A stretch of DNA of 64,000 nt from Brettanomyces bruxellensis (lineage: Eukaryota; Ascomycota; Pichiomycetes; Pichiales; Pichiaceae). How positions within the stretch are numbered: position 1 is the stretch's first letter; every line of letters starts with the position of its first letter. This document shows positions 22,125 to 30,790 of the stretch, piece after piece. Made by a program: the position numbers and the translations under genes. The notes under the pieces were generated by a model. It was not told the origin of the DNA. It worked only from the letters and a program-made list of their open reading frames with translations, and searched no databases. Location of the stretch: NCBI RefSeq assembly GCF_011074885.1, contig NC_054690.1, positions 2,299,001 to 2,363,000 on the forward strand, read 5' to 3'.

Positions 22125-22417
22125 AATTGTATCAAGCCTCAACTATAGACTAAACAGCGTAGTAATATTTAAAAGAAATAGAACGATAAATAGTATTGTA
22201 CCATTTTTTCTGTATCTTTATTCACTTGTCCCATGTTTACAATCTGGGCGCGTCTTTTATTTAATTTTATTTTTTTTGCTTGTTTGTTTGTGTGTCCCTT
22301 GAATTTTTCACATCTATATTTTTAGCTTCCTTCTTAAAAACGGAAACTACATTACATACTTTAGCAGCCATCCGTTAGAATAATAAGTGATGAAGTTCAC
22401 CAAATTTTCACGAGAAA

Positions 22418-25400
22418 TCACTCGAGCTTAAGATAATCATGAAATTCATCATTTTGATTACCATCCATCAATTGCGTGTCAAAAAAGTTTTCATTCTCCT
22501 TTCTCAGACTGTTTAAAAACTTCTCTCCCTGTGTATTATAGCCGAACTTCTTCAAAATTTCAGAATAGTTCTTGACATTATAATATTTTAAAAGGCACCG
22601 TAAAGAAAATTCGTTTTCATATGAAACCTTTAAGCGTTCCTCAAGAGTTCCAGTGAAATAATTTGTCAACCATCTATCCCGTAATCCAATCTTGTAAAAT
22701 AGATAAACAAACGAAATCATGTCCATGTTGTTCGCTCTCCATTTCTTACCACTAAATGGACTCATTAGTTTGATGATTTTTAGTATCGGCTTGTACAAAG
22801 TTTTGTTGAAAAGAGTCAAGTAAAACCTCAAAGTATCTGTTGGCCGCGTTTCAAGTAGTTTATATATCCGTTGAATCTTGAAATGCGATATCATCATGTA
22901 TATCTCCTCAAAAATATTTGTCACAATCACACAATATCGGCTATTTGGTCTTTCCACTGTTAAATTGCATTGTGCATTAAAAGGTAGAATGAATGATAGT
23001 GCACTTTTATCAGAATTCCGCTCACTTAAATCAAATATATGTTCATAAATAGCCTTCTCGTCTATCTCTGTAGTATTTGGAGTTCTTGCTTCTGAGGAGA
23101 GACTTAAAGCCTTCAAATAAAAATTATAATCATTCAATTGATACAAAGCCTCATAGTCACAATAGATTAGACGGTTCTTCATCAGGCTGTCCGGATCTTT
23201 GAAATCATATGAATGGCTCCATCTGGAGTGAATTTTGTTACTGTTTAGCAACCTGAATGATTGAGTAATGAAATTGCTGTCAAACAAAAGTGACAGAAAG
23301 TACTCATATTTAAGAATGTGCGAAGTCTTGAACCATTTGGATAATAAAACAATGATAGTGGATGAACTTTTTAAGGTTGATTCCTTCATGCGCAAAACTT
23401 CAAGCTTCTGTTTCTCACTGCACGTTAATTTGGAAGGAATATATGGCAATTTATCATCTTCCTCGGTACTTTCCTGTGATCCATTCATATAGGGGTAGCT
23501 TGCATGTGAGTGTTGGCCTATTTTGTGGAATGGCCGTTCATTTCCACGTAGAGGGATAACGTTTGATGAAAAAATTTGAATCAATACATATATCAAGGAG
23601 CTAAAATAAGAGAGACAATTCTTATAATACTTTTCGACTCTTTGCAATGATTTAAGCTCATGTACAAACATAGGATTCTGCTTGATATCCTCCTGCGTAT
23701 ATTTATATGGATCTGATCCACTATTCGAATTCATGTAATCAGTCTCGGTCTTTAATCCCTTTTCATCACGGACAAATTGTTCAAACACGGAAACAAACTG
23801 TTTGGAATTGAAGTCATCGCTCACGTGCTGATAGAGAATATTGCTGGCCTCTTCAATACTGTATGGCACTTTCCGACTAAGAGGGTATATATTTGGATAA
23901 CTGGACTGGGAAGGATTTAAACGTCTTCTAACATCTGCATCCGCATCTTCAAGTGTTGAAAAGTTACCGGATCCACCCGTACTCTGAGGTGTAAGAGATG
24001 GTGATGGCATTGGAGTAGCTATGTGTATTTCAGGAGGAGGTGACTCAGTCAGTTTTGAGCCATCACTGATGCTTTCATCCTCTATTGATCTCGCTTTACC
24101 TTCAGAACTAAGCATCGATATGGAACTCGTGATATCTGGCAAAGTTGTCGTTGGAGTGTCCTTTTCATTTCGTAAAGATAACTTCAATATTTCTGAAACG
24201 TTGTACTTTGGTGGAGTGAACGTAGGATAACGAGCAACCAAATTCTCTCTGTACCTTCTGTAATCGATAGGAGAAACAGTAAGTGAACTGCTCAATTTCG
24301 ATTTCTCTGGATTCCCTTTTTTGTCGTTTCTAAATTCTAGGTAATCTCGTGTGCTCTTTAAATCCTCCAAATTACCGAATTCCAAAAGTATTAGGTCACC
24401 CAAAAATATCACAATGTTTCGAAGTTTAAACGACATAACAATATTCAAAGACTTTTGCGATTTTGCTGGAGAATTTGAGGCGTCAATATTCTTTTTTTGA
24501 CTTGTGGAACGACTAATGTCTTCCTTATTTTCTGGAATATTACCTTTAGAAAATGAATTTATAATACTAGCAGGATCGTTTCTTTCAGATTCGCATGAAA
24601 TCCATCTCCACTTGTCTATTACCTTCGTGACCTCTTCAAGCACATTTGCGTGATCAAAAAGATCAACCAATTTGAAATACTCTGATTCATCATCTTTCAG
24701 ATACTTCAAATACACTAATGATATTATGTGCAAGATTGTCAATGTGTAAAACATTTCGGAGGACCAAAGCTTCAAGCACCTAGCAGATATATTATTTTCG
24801 CAATTGCCTGCATCCGCTAGCTTGTTTGCCCGTGATAGTGTTATATTTATGATTTGCCGTATTAGTATATCTTCATGAACTAATTTATGTGAATTATCCT
24901 TTATTCTTTTATTCAGTTGCTCCTTGTCTATGGCATCCCCGTACGACCCTAGACTAATATACAATATACCAATAATATGCTTTAGAATTTGAGCATCGTA
25001 GGATACGCTGTCATCATCACTTGAAAGTAATGATTTTAATTGCAAGCCTGTTTTCTTTAAGAAAAGGGAAATATTATTGTGATATTTCGAGGATAGGGCC
25101 AACAATTTCACATCTCTAAGATTTTGAAGATCCTTCGCACTAAACCAATCCATAAGCCCTTCATCAAATGTATCCAATAGTTTATAATCAAACTTCAACT
25201 TTGGATATTCTAAAATCATGTTGAAGTTCGTAAATCCGTCTATTTCCTGTTCTCCTTCTGATTCAAGAGATATCTTACTGCTGGGGGATGACAAGAGATC
25301 TTGGTCATCACTTGTCTCAACCATTTCATTTTTATCAATAATAAAGTTGTCGTCATCATCCAGATCGTTTAGATCACCGATAGCGGGTATTTCAGCACCT

Positions 25401-25609
25401 TTTTTTTCTTCATTGGCAATTGTATCAGCACCATTTTCCTGGTCTTCTTCATTTACTTCATCATCTTCGTTTCCTGCTTCTTCATCTTTGTTACTATCAT
25501 CTTCACCTGCATTCTCTAGGCATTCTTCATTTTGTGGCTTTTTAGGAAGCATAAAACTTGGCGGAGGACCGCTTTTCATTAATTGCGTCCTTTGTGGCTT
25601 CGGTAGCAT
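22418..25609 (-). CDS. FAR11: Far11-like STRIPAK/FAR complex subunit
   Basis: Far11 belongs to the STRIP/FAM40 family, scaffolds of the fungal FAR (STRIPAK) complex that counters TORC2 and, in some yeasts, keeps pheromone arrest. The 1063-residue protein starts with an acidic disordered region (25-130) and then a helical N1221-type domain (LEYPKLKFDYKLLDTF near 135). The C-terminal DUF3402-type part includes SKWFKTSHILKYEYFLSLLFDSN and SGKKWRANNMDMISFVYL, whose counterparts in human STRIP1/2 I recall as LKHFKLNHVYQFEY and LGRQWRKSNMKTMSAIY. Position next to SPC98 and TEP1 matches S. cerevisiae (YNL126W-YNL128W) and supports the name. The chain is somewhat longer than yeast Far11. Confidence 0.85.
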   Translation of the reverse strand: MLPKPQRTQLMKSGPPPSFMLPKKPQNEECLENAGEDDSNKDEEAGNEDDEVNEEDQENGADTIANEEKKGAEIPAIGDLNDLDDDDNFIIDKNEMVETSDDQDLLSSPSSKISLESEGEQEIDGFTNFNMILEYPKLKFDYKLLDTFDEGLMDWFSAKDLQNLRDVKLLALSSKYHNNISLFLKKTGLQLKSLLSSDDDSVSYDAQILKHIIGILYISLGSYGDAIDKEQLNKRIKDNSHKLVHEDILIRQIINITLSRANKLADAGNCENNISARCLKLWSSEMFYTLTILHIISLVYLKYLKDDESEYFKLVDLFDHANVLEEVTKVIDKWRWISCESERNDPASIINSFSKGNIPENKEDISRSTSQKKNIDASNSPAKSQKSLNIVMSFKLRNIVIFLGDLILLEFGNLEDLKSTRDYLEFRNDKKGNPEKSKLSSSLTVSPIDYRRYRENLVARYPTFTPPKYNVSEILKLSLRNEKDTPTTTLPDITSSISMLSSEGKARSIEDESISDGSKLTESPPPEIHIATPMPSPSLTPQSTGGSGNFSTLEDADADVRRRLNPSQSSYPNIYPLSRKVPYSIEEASNILYQHVSDDFNSKQFVSVFEQFVRDEKGLKTETDYMNSNSGSDPYKYTQEDIKQNPMFVHELKSLQRVEKYYKNCLSYFSSLIYVLIQIFSSNVIPLRGNERPFHKIGQHSHASYPYMNGSQESTEEDDKLPYIPSKLTCSEKQKLEVLRMKESTLKSSSTIIVLLSKWFKTSHILKYEYFLSLLFDSNFITQSFRLLNSNKIHSRWSHSYDFKDPDSLMKNRLIYCDYEALYQLNDYNFYLKALSLSSEARTPNTTEIDEKAIYEHIFDLSERNSDKSALSFILPFNAQCNLTVERPNSRYCVIVTNIFEEIYMMISHFKIQRIYKLLETRPTDTLRFYLTLFNKTLYKPILKIIKLMSPFSGKKWRANNMDMISFVYLFYKIGLRDRWLTNYFTGTLEERLKVSYENEFSLRCLLKYYNVKNYSEILKKFGYNTQGEKFLNSLRKENENFFDTQLMDGNQNDEFHDYLKLE

Positions 25610-26203
25610 CTAATTGGCAAAAATGCTAAACACGTACTATGCTCAATAAGCGGCTGAAATCTGAAGAAAACAAAAGGACCGATCAATTGAACTAAAGTGA
25701 AAGCACAAAAAAAAATTAAATATGAAACCTATACTTGTCAGGAAAAGTATGTCTTTGATTAGGAATGACAATTTATGACTGACATCATGCTTCAGCACAA
25801 GATCGACCTTGAAATCACACTTTGTGGAAATCAGACAACGAGGAATGTGATGAAAAAGATGGGAGTGAGGCACCACCAAACCTGCATAATTTTTAGGTAA
25901 TGCTTTTTATGTAATTTATGCACATGAACCTCAGAACAGGACGAAAAATAAAAAAAAAATATAAGAAAAGATGCGCGTTGAGTGTGGAAAAATGTCAGCC
26001 GCGAATCTCTATTGAAACCAATGAGCTAGGGACCAGCTTAGTATTTTTCGTCATACTTGATCATACTTGCGTAAAGCATATAGGCACATTTTAGCCAACA
26101 TTCAGACTCTATAAAAACAGGCTCAGCATACCTACGTTTGAAAGATATTCTTAAGCGTTCCTGCTCTGCCGCTTTTTTTTTTAAAGAAACCAGTTCGGTC
26201 ATC
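25610..26203. other. Divergent intergenic region FAR11/LSM12
   Basis: About 590 bases shared by the FAR11 and LSM12 promoters. It is AT-rich with A tracts near 25947-25960 and a T run just before the LSM12 start (26172-26182). I see no gene or recognisable regulatory site. Confidence 0.45.
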
Positions 26204-26953
26204 ATGATCAATGTGGAAGATTGTGTGGGCTTAAGGTAAGTTTTCATTGCAGATATTTCATTTATTATTCCCAGAAGAGCACTTTGGGAGATATATTTAG
26301 CTTGAAAGTTACTAATGATTTGTAATATTGATTTGTTCAGAGTTAGAATTGTCACTGACAGAAATGATGTTTTGGAGGGTATGATCAATTCCTATAGTCC
26401 AATATCGGGAAAAGTAACTCTTGTTCAAGGGGAAGAGAAGTCGCAAGGATCAAAATTGTACACAAAACTTGGAACGTTTACCGTGATAAATACATCTTTT
26501 ATAAAATCCGTGAAGTGCTTATCAAAGCAGAAAGTTGATAATGCAATTGGTGGAAAGTTGGATGATAAATTCAAGGCAATGATCAATCAGCCTGTCTTCA
26601 TCCCAGTAGCTTCAATAGGACACAGCTTTAGAAGTGGCGATCCAAAGGTTTTAGCGCGACAGGAAAACGAATTTAACAGGAGACGCATATTTGGAAATCG
26701 GAAGATCAGTGTGGAAGGAGAGGCCGTTTTCAACCAATTATACAAATTATTACCGGAAGGAGATGTGACTTTTGATAAGAAAGATAACATTGTCATTTTT
26801 GGCAATCATTTAATAGTTATGAAACCATACCGATCTGGTTGCTGCCATATAATAAATGGAAATGGTGAAACAGAGGATCAGCAACTGTCATATATTCGCA
26901 AGGTGATCAAGGATATATGGGACAAACTTGAAGGTGAGAGAAAAGGTGGTTAA
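26204..26953 (+). CDS. LSM12: Lsm12-like RNA-associated protein (spliced)
   Basis: Lsm12 binds ataxin-2/Pbp1 and Pbp4 and is linked to ribosomes, stress granules and mRNA control in the cytoplasm. Exon 1 is 26204-26235 and exon 2 is 26341-26953, giving 214 residues. Spliced, the N-terminus reads MINVEDCVGLRVRIVTDRND, which aligns with S. cerevisiae Lsm12 (LSVEQVLGFRVKV). The unspliced frame would start inside the intron with MICNIDLF. An Sm-like fold spans about 1-70, and the C-terminal anticodon-binding-like (AD) domain about 115-210. The ending WDKLEGERKGG mirrors yeast WEQLEQDDGRKGG. It converges with TEP1 only 86 bases away, so their 3' UTRs probably overlap. Confidence 0.9.
26236..26340 (+). 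other. LSM12 spliceosomal intron
   Basis: This 105-base intron has donor GTAAGT (26236-26241), branch sequence TACTAAT at 26310-26316, and acceptor TTGTTCAG ending at 26340. Splicing joins AG to A to make an Arg codon and restores the conserved start of the Sm-like domain. The first exon has only 32 coding bases, the usual 5' position for yeast introns. Confidence 0.9.
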
Positions 26954-27039
26954 AGCATGCGCTGTTACGGATAGTTATATATGTTTAGATGTATGTGCAA
27001 AGTAATATAGAAATTTGTGAAAAAGTAAGGCTAGCTTAG

Positions 27040-28089
27040 TTATATCATCTCGAGAGTCACACTCACTGAGTCGAAAAATCTATAGCCTCTTCCATTGGAC
27101 CCTCGATATCCATCCATTCTTTCCCAGGGTATATCTATATTCATTTCTTCCTGTTTGATACTCCCGATAGTTTGGCTGTTGTCGAAAGACATGATGTTTT
27201 CCAGATAACAGTTCACAAAAAACCATAGCATAAATACCGTGAGTGAATTCATCCGCATTGTCAACTGAAAGGAGATTTCTGGAGATTCACAATAAGCTTT
27301 TTTGGATGGAATACATATCAAATCAACCACATCTGCTTTCTCCCCCTTATCTGCTTTTCGATCTTTTAGCTTGGAAACAAGCACAAGACTGGCACCATGA
27401 TCGGCAAACGTTTGGCACTGTATGCCTAAAGTACCTAAAGAATATTTTTTGTTCAGGTTATGTACCACAAGTTTTTGTACTTTGATCTTTATTGGAACTT
27501 CTCTTAATCGAATATACGTAGCCCTCAATTCTGATGAATTCAATAACCCCTCATAATAACGGAGGTATCTGACTTGGGATGGTACTGACACACCGTGTCT
27601 ATATATTTTTCTTCTTTTGACAAAAAGTGTGTTGGCTTTGTCAAAGGACACTCCATATTTATACATTATGTATCCCACTATAAGAGAGCCAGTTCGGCCC
27701 TTTCCGTGTCTGCAGTGTACAATTACTGCCCTGCGATTATCTGCAGCCATGAACTGATCTATGAAGTGAATGGTATCAATAAATTCATCAAGTGGAATAG
27801 CATTGTTATCTAGGAAGGGTCTGTATTCGAACAAGCCACCATAAACTTCCACTAATTTGGGGTCATAGCCGTATTTCTCTGTTCTAAGATTCACAATCAT
27901 CCAATTGTGTTTTCCGTGATTCTCATTGAGAACACCACATAATGTTTTAAGGCTGTTTTGGTACAATTTCTTCACTTTCTTGTCTGTTGGAGCCGAGCAT
28001 GCAGCTATATTCGGTAAGATATATGCCAAGTCTAAGTTATGCTTCTGGACATTTTGGGTGAGTTCCAATGGGATAGATGGAATTTTCAT
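27040..28089 (-). CDS. TEP1: PTEN-like phosphatase Tep1
   Basis: This is a dual-specificity phosphatase of the PTEN family, expected to act on 3-phosphoinositides. In the 349-residue product LDLAYILPNIAACSAP (19-34) matches the PTEN start LDLTYIYPNIIAMGFP. A general-acid Asp is kept in PFLDNN (D94). The P-loop is HCRHGKGRTG with Cys126 and Arg132; Lys130 matches PTEN Lys128, while PTEN Lys125 becomes Arg127. Basic P-loop residues fit a phospholipid substrate. The C-terminal 150 residues would be a degenerate C2 domain. It is shorter than S. cerevisiae Tep1 (434). Position near FAR11 and SPC98 agrees with YNL128W. Confidence 0.88.
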   Translation of the reverse strand: MKIPSIPLELTQNVQKHNLDLAYILPNIAACSAPTDKKVKKLYQNSLKTLCGVLNENHGKHNWMIVNLRTEKYGYDPKLVEVYGGLFEYRPFLDNNAIPLDEFIDTIHFIDQFMAADNRRAVIVHCRHGKGRTGSLIVGYIMYKYGVSFDKANTLFVKRRKIYRHGVSVPSQVRYLRYYEGLLNSSELRATYIRLREVPIKIKVQKLVVHNLNKKYSLGTLGIQCQTFADHGASLVLVSKLKDRKADKGEKADVVDLICIPSKKAYCESPEISFQLTMRMNSLTVFMLWFFVNCYLENIMSFDNSQTIGSIKQEEMNIDIPWERMDGYRGSNGRGYRFFDSVSVTLEMI

Positions 28090-28547
28090 TGAGGTATTTA
28101 TGTTGCCTTATGTATTACCGTTACAAAGGTATCAATATCAAAGCAATAGGCAATTATTGATCTTAAATAATTGGAGCACAGATATTAGGCAGATTTGAAT
28201 TGATAAGATAACATAAGAGTAAAAAAAAAAAAAAAAAAAGGCACAGGGAGCGCTAAATGGCTGGATTAAGAAAGATTGTCTTTAAGTTGGTAATGACACG
28301 CATTTTGATAGGGCTCAGTTTTCTCGATCCCGAATACTTGTTTTAACTACTTAAAGTACATTGCTTTTTTATTCATAAACTTAATATATGCTTACGGCAT
28401 TACTATATATTTCCCCATTTTTGCCAGATATTGCATCAGTGAATATTATCTGATACTTTTTCTCTTTCTCTTATCAGATTAGTCGAAATCTTGAGGATTT
28501 GCCCTTTTCAAATTGCGTATTTAACAACAAGAAAATAGAATATAGTG
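28090..28547. other. Divergent intergenic region TEP1/orphan
   Basis: A 458-base AT-rich promoter region with an A run of about 18 near 28221-28238. No gene, and no motif I can name with confidence. Confidence 0.45.
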
Positions 28548-28991
28548 ATGACTTTACCAGTTTTTGCTTATTGGGCATTACCCATAGGACTTGGCATTAC
28601 AGTGGGAATTGTTGCTGCTATTGCCACACATAGAGAGGAGTTTGAAGACTTTTTGGAGGATCATGCCTTAATTGCTGCAAAAAGAGTTACTGAAGTTCTC
28701 GAGGCTCAAAAAGCGAAAAGAAAATATGCAAATACTCCAGCTTCTGAATCTGTCGTCGAGCAATACGCAACTTCATCAAACGACTCGAAAAATGCCGATA
28801 TTACAGTTAAAAGGAAGGCTCGTGGATTCACGAAGAAGGATATTGATTATTGGTTGTTGTCGCAAGAGGAAACTGGAGAAAAGGAAGAAACAGAGGAAGA
28901 GGAAGCAACAGTTCAAGGATCTTCTACAGGCACTTCATCATATGTTTTTGCTTCTCCGGTCTCGAAGAGAAGTTATGCCAAAGCTACTTAG
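28548..28991 (+). CDS. Unrecognised 147-residue membrane protein
   Basis: I do not recognise this protein. The open frame starts with GTG at 28545; the ATG directly after it is used. Residues about 5-28 (VFAYWALPIGLGITVGIVAAIA) form one hydrophobic helix at the N-terminus, followed by an acidic amphipathic stretch (REEFEDFLEDHALIAAKRVTEVLEAQ). A Lys-rich segment ends in GFTKKDIDYWLL, a Glu-rich run follows, and the C-terminus is Ser/Thr/Lys-rich. This suggests a tail facing the cytosol or a matrix-type space, anchored by one N-terminal helix. It lies between TEP1 (divergent) and VAM3 (convergent, 181 bases away). Codon use looks like that of its neighbours. It may be a lineage-specific or fast-evolving gene. 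Confidence 0.7.
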   Translation: MTLPVFAYWALPIGLGITVGIVAAIATHREEFEDFLEDHALIAAKRVTEVLEAQKAKRKYANTPASESVVEQYATSSNDSKNADITVKRKARGFTKKDIDYWLLSQEETGEKEETEEEEATVQGSSTGTSSYVFASPVSKRSYAKAT

Positions 28992-29172
28992 CTGTGGAAA
29001 TGTATTACACAAAATGCATACAGATACTTCTACAAGGAATGATAAAGAAGCATGCTTCTCAATAATATATTCACAATTTTATGGTGCATCTTACTTTTTG
29101 AAACAGAATGAAGCTCGCCTGCTTCACTTTTAACGTTATGTATTTCATTAAGAATTTTTTTATGCGTAGTTG

Positions 29173-30045
29173 TCAGCTTATGATAGCTAATACTATTAGT
29201 AGAATAATCACCAAAGCAAGTAAAAGCACACAGCTCCATTTTCGTTTCCTTCTCTGATATTCATTAGCTTTGACCAATTCCTGATGTGCCAACACATTAT
29301 TGTTGGCATAATCATTCATACTACTTTCTATCGTATCAATTTGTTCTCCCTGTTGATTGACAACCTCGTTGAGGTCACTGAAAATCTTATTTATGTCTTG
29401 AACTCCCTTTGAGATATGGTTAATTGCTTGTTCTCTTTCATGAACCACATCCTCATGATATGCCAACTGGTTGCCTGAAATTTTCTGAACCTGACTTCGC
29501 AATTGACTCTGGCTGTTATTTATATCATCTTCCTGCTCTTCCGTATTATCATATCCAGTTACCGAGTTTCCATTTAAAAGAGGAGTTCTTTCAGAGTCAA
29601 GTTGTTGAAGCTCTTTTTCATTCTTCTCATATGCCTCTTTAACTGTAACAGATTTAACTTTCTCAACATACGACTGATAAATTAACCTGTAATTTTGTAG
29701 AACTTGATCCCATTGCTTCTTTAATCGTTCTTCAGTAAAATGAAACTTGGGGTCTTTGTTTTCATGTCTTGAGATGGATGAAAGACTTTCTATATTCTCC
29801 TCAATTTTTGTTTGAGAATCTTTAATTCTCTTTTTCACACCCTCTATGGACTGCCTCAAGTTGCTGTTATCTCTCTTGGAACCAAGTTGTTTCTGTAACT
29901 TGTCAAAGGCGGCCACATTACTAATAAATTCAGCAAGATTCTTTGATGCTTCATTTAAGTGTGGAGTAGCTTGCTTGGAAGTTGGAATTGGTTCATCCCT
30001 CCCATTTGGCTTGTGTGCTTCAAGATCGTAGTTTGCAAATGACAT
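29173..30045 (-). CDS. VAM3: Vacuolar syntaxin-like SNARE Vam3
   Basis: This Qa-SNARE drives fusion at the vacuole. The 290-residue protein begins MSFANYDLEAH, like S. cerevisiae Vam3 (MSFFDIEAQ), and both share GSKRD followed by xxLR near residue 55. An acidic dileucine signal ERTPLL at 152-157 corresponds to the AP-3 sorting motif of Vam3 (EQSPLL), which favours Vam3 over the endosomal Pep12. The SNARE motif covers about 200-262 with the zero-layer Gln at Q232 (NQQGEQID). A single C-terminal transmembrane anchor spans 271-289 after the basic stretch RRKRK. It is divergent from POL1. Confidence 0.88.
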   Translation of the reverse strand: MSFANYDLEAHKPNGRDEPIPTSKQATPHLNEASKNLAEFISNVAAFDKLQKQLGSKRDNSNLRQSIEGVKKRIKDSQTKIEENIESLSSISRHENKDPKFHFTEERLKKQWDQVLQNYRLIYQSYVEKVKSVTVKEAYEKNEKELQQLDSERTPLLNGNSVTGYDNTEEQEDDINNSQSQLRSQVQKISGNQLAYHEDVVHEREQAINHISKGVQDINKIFSDLNEVVNQQGEQIDTIESSMNDYANNNVLAHQELVKANEYQRRKRKWSCVLLLALVIILLIVLAIIS

Positions 30046-30790
30046 TTAAACTGATGCTGGACACAATTGTATCCAATTAAAGAGGAATGTATTTGAATAC
30101 AGGAATATCTTATCAGGAGCTATGTTGGGATGTTTATTGCAAGTTATTTTTTTTGTGTGAATTTCTATTTTGGTCTTTTTTTTTTTTTTTTTGGAATTTG
30201 TTCTGCAATTAATTAATTCTTCAGCTATCTTCAAGAAACAAGGACTTCCAATTTATCTGAATTCTTACAAGCAAAGCAATTAACAAATTGAAAAATGTAA
30301 TTTGATGTGCTTTAAAAGTGAGTAACTCTTAAAAAATTATTTGTTTCTAGTTTCAGGAGAAATTTTCATTATGTCATAAATTCTTAGGTATGAATGGCCT
30401 TCAACATTTAATTAACAGGCCCACATATAGGACACGTTTATTAGTGAGTAAATAAAGCTACAGTCACAGAACAGTACTCATCTCTCCAAAAGTTCTTAAG
30501 TGCCTTTACATTCATTGGTAAGCTTGATATCATCTATATTATTTATTGTGTACTTCTGAAGCGCGCGATTTTCGTTTTTATTTGGCTTCCTTTCCATTAT
30601 TATTATATTTTTTTTTTGTTTCACACTGGTTAACGCGAATTAGCATTAAACTTCACTTTTTTACGCGTTCAACATTGTACGTTGAATCTCTTCTCTTTGA
30701 TACACCACAGGCCAAACTCAGCGTACACGTTTCCTCCTTTAACTCTCTAAATAATCACCTTTTGTGACAGCCTGATTTCGCTAAATAAAT
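30046..30790. other. Divergent intergenic region VAM3/POL1
   Basis: A 745-base promoter region. The POL1-proximal part contains an ACGCGT MCB box and an ACGCGA (30633-30638). A T run of about 16 lies near 30177-30192 on the VAM3 side. No additional gene is apparent. Confidence 0.5.
30663..30668. promoter_or_regulatory. MCB element (ACGCGT) upstream of POL1
   Basis: A palindromic ACGCGT lies about 125 bases upstream of the POL1 ATG, with a related ACGCGA 30 bases further out. POL1 of S. cerevisiae is a classic MBF-controlled DNA synthesis gene with MCB boxes in this position, so the assignment is well supported by analogy. Confidence 0.65.
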
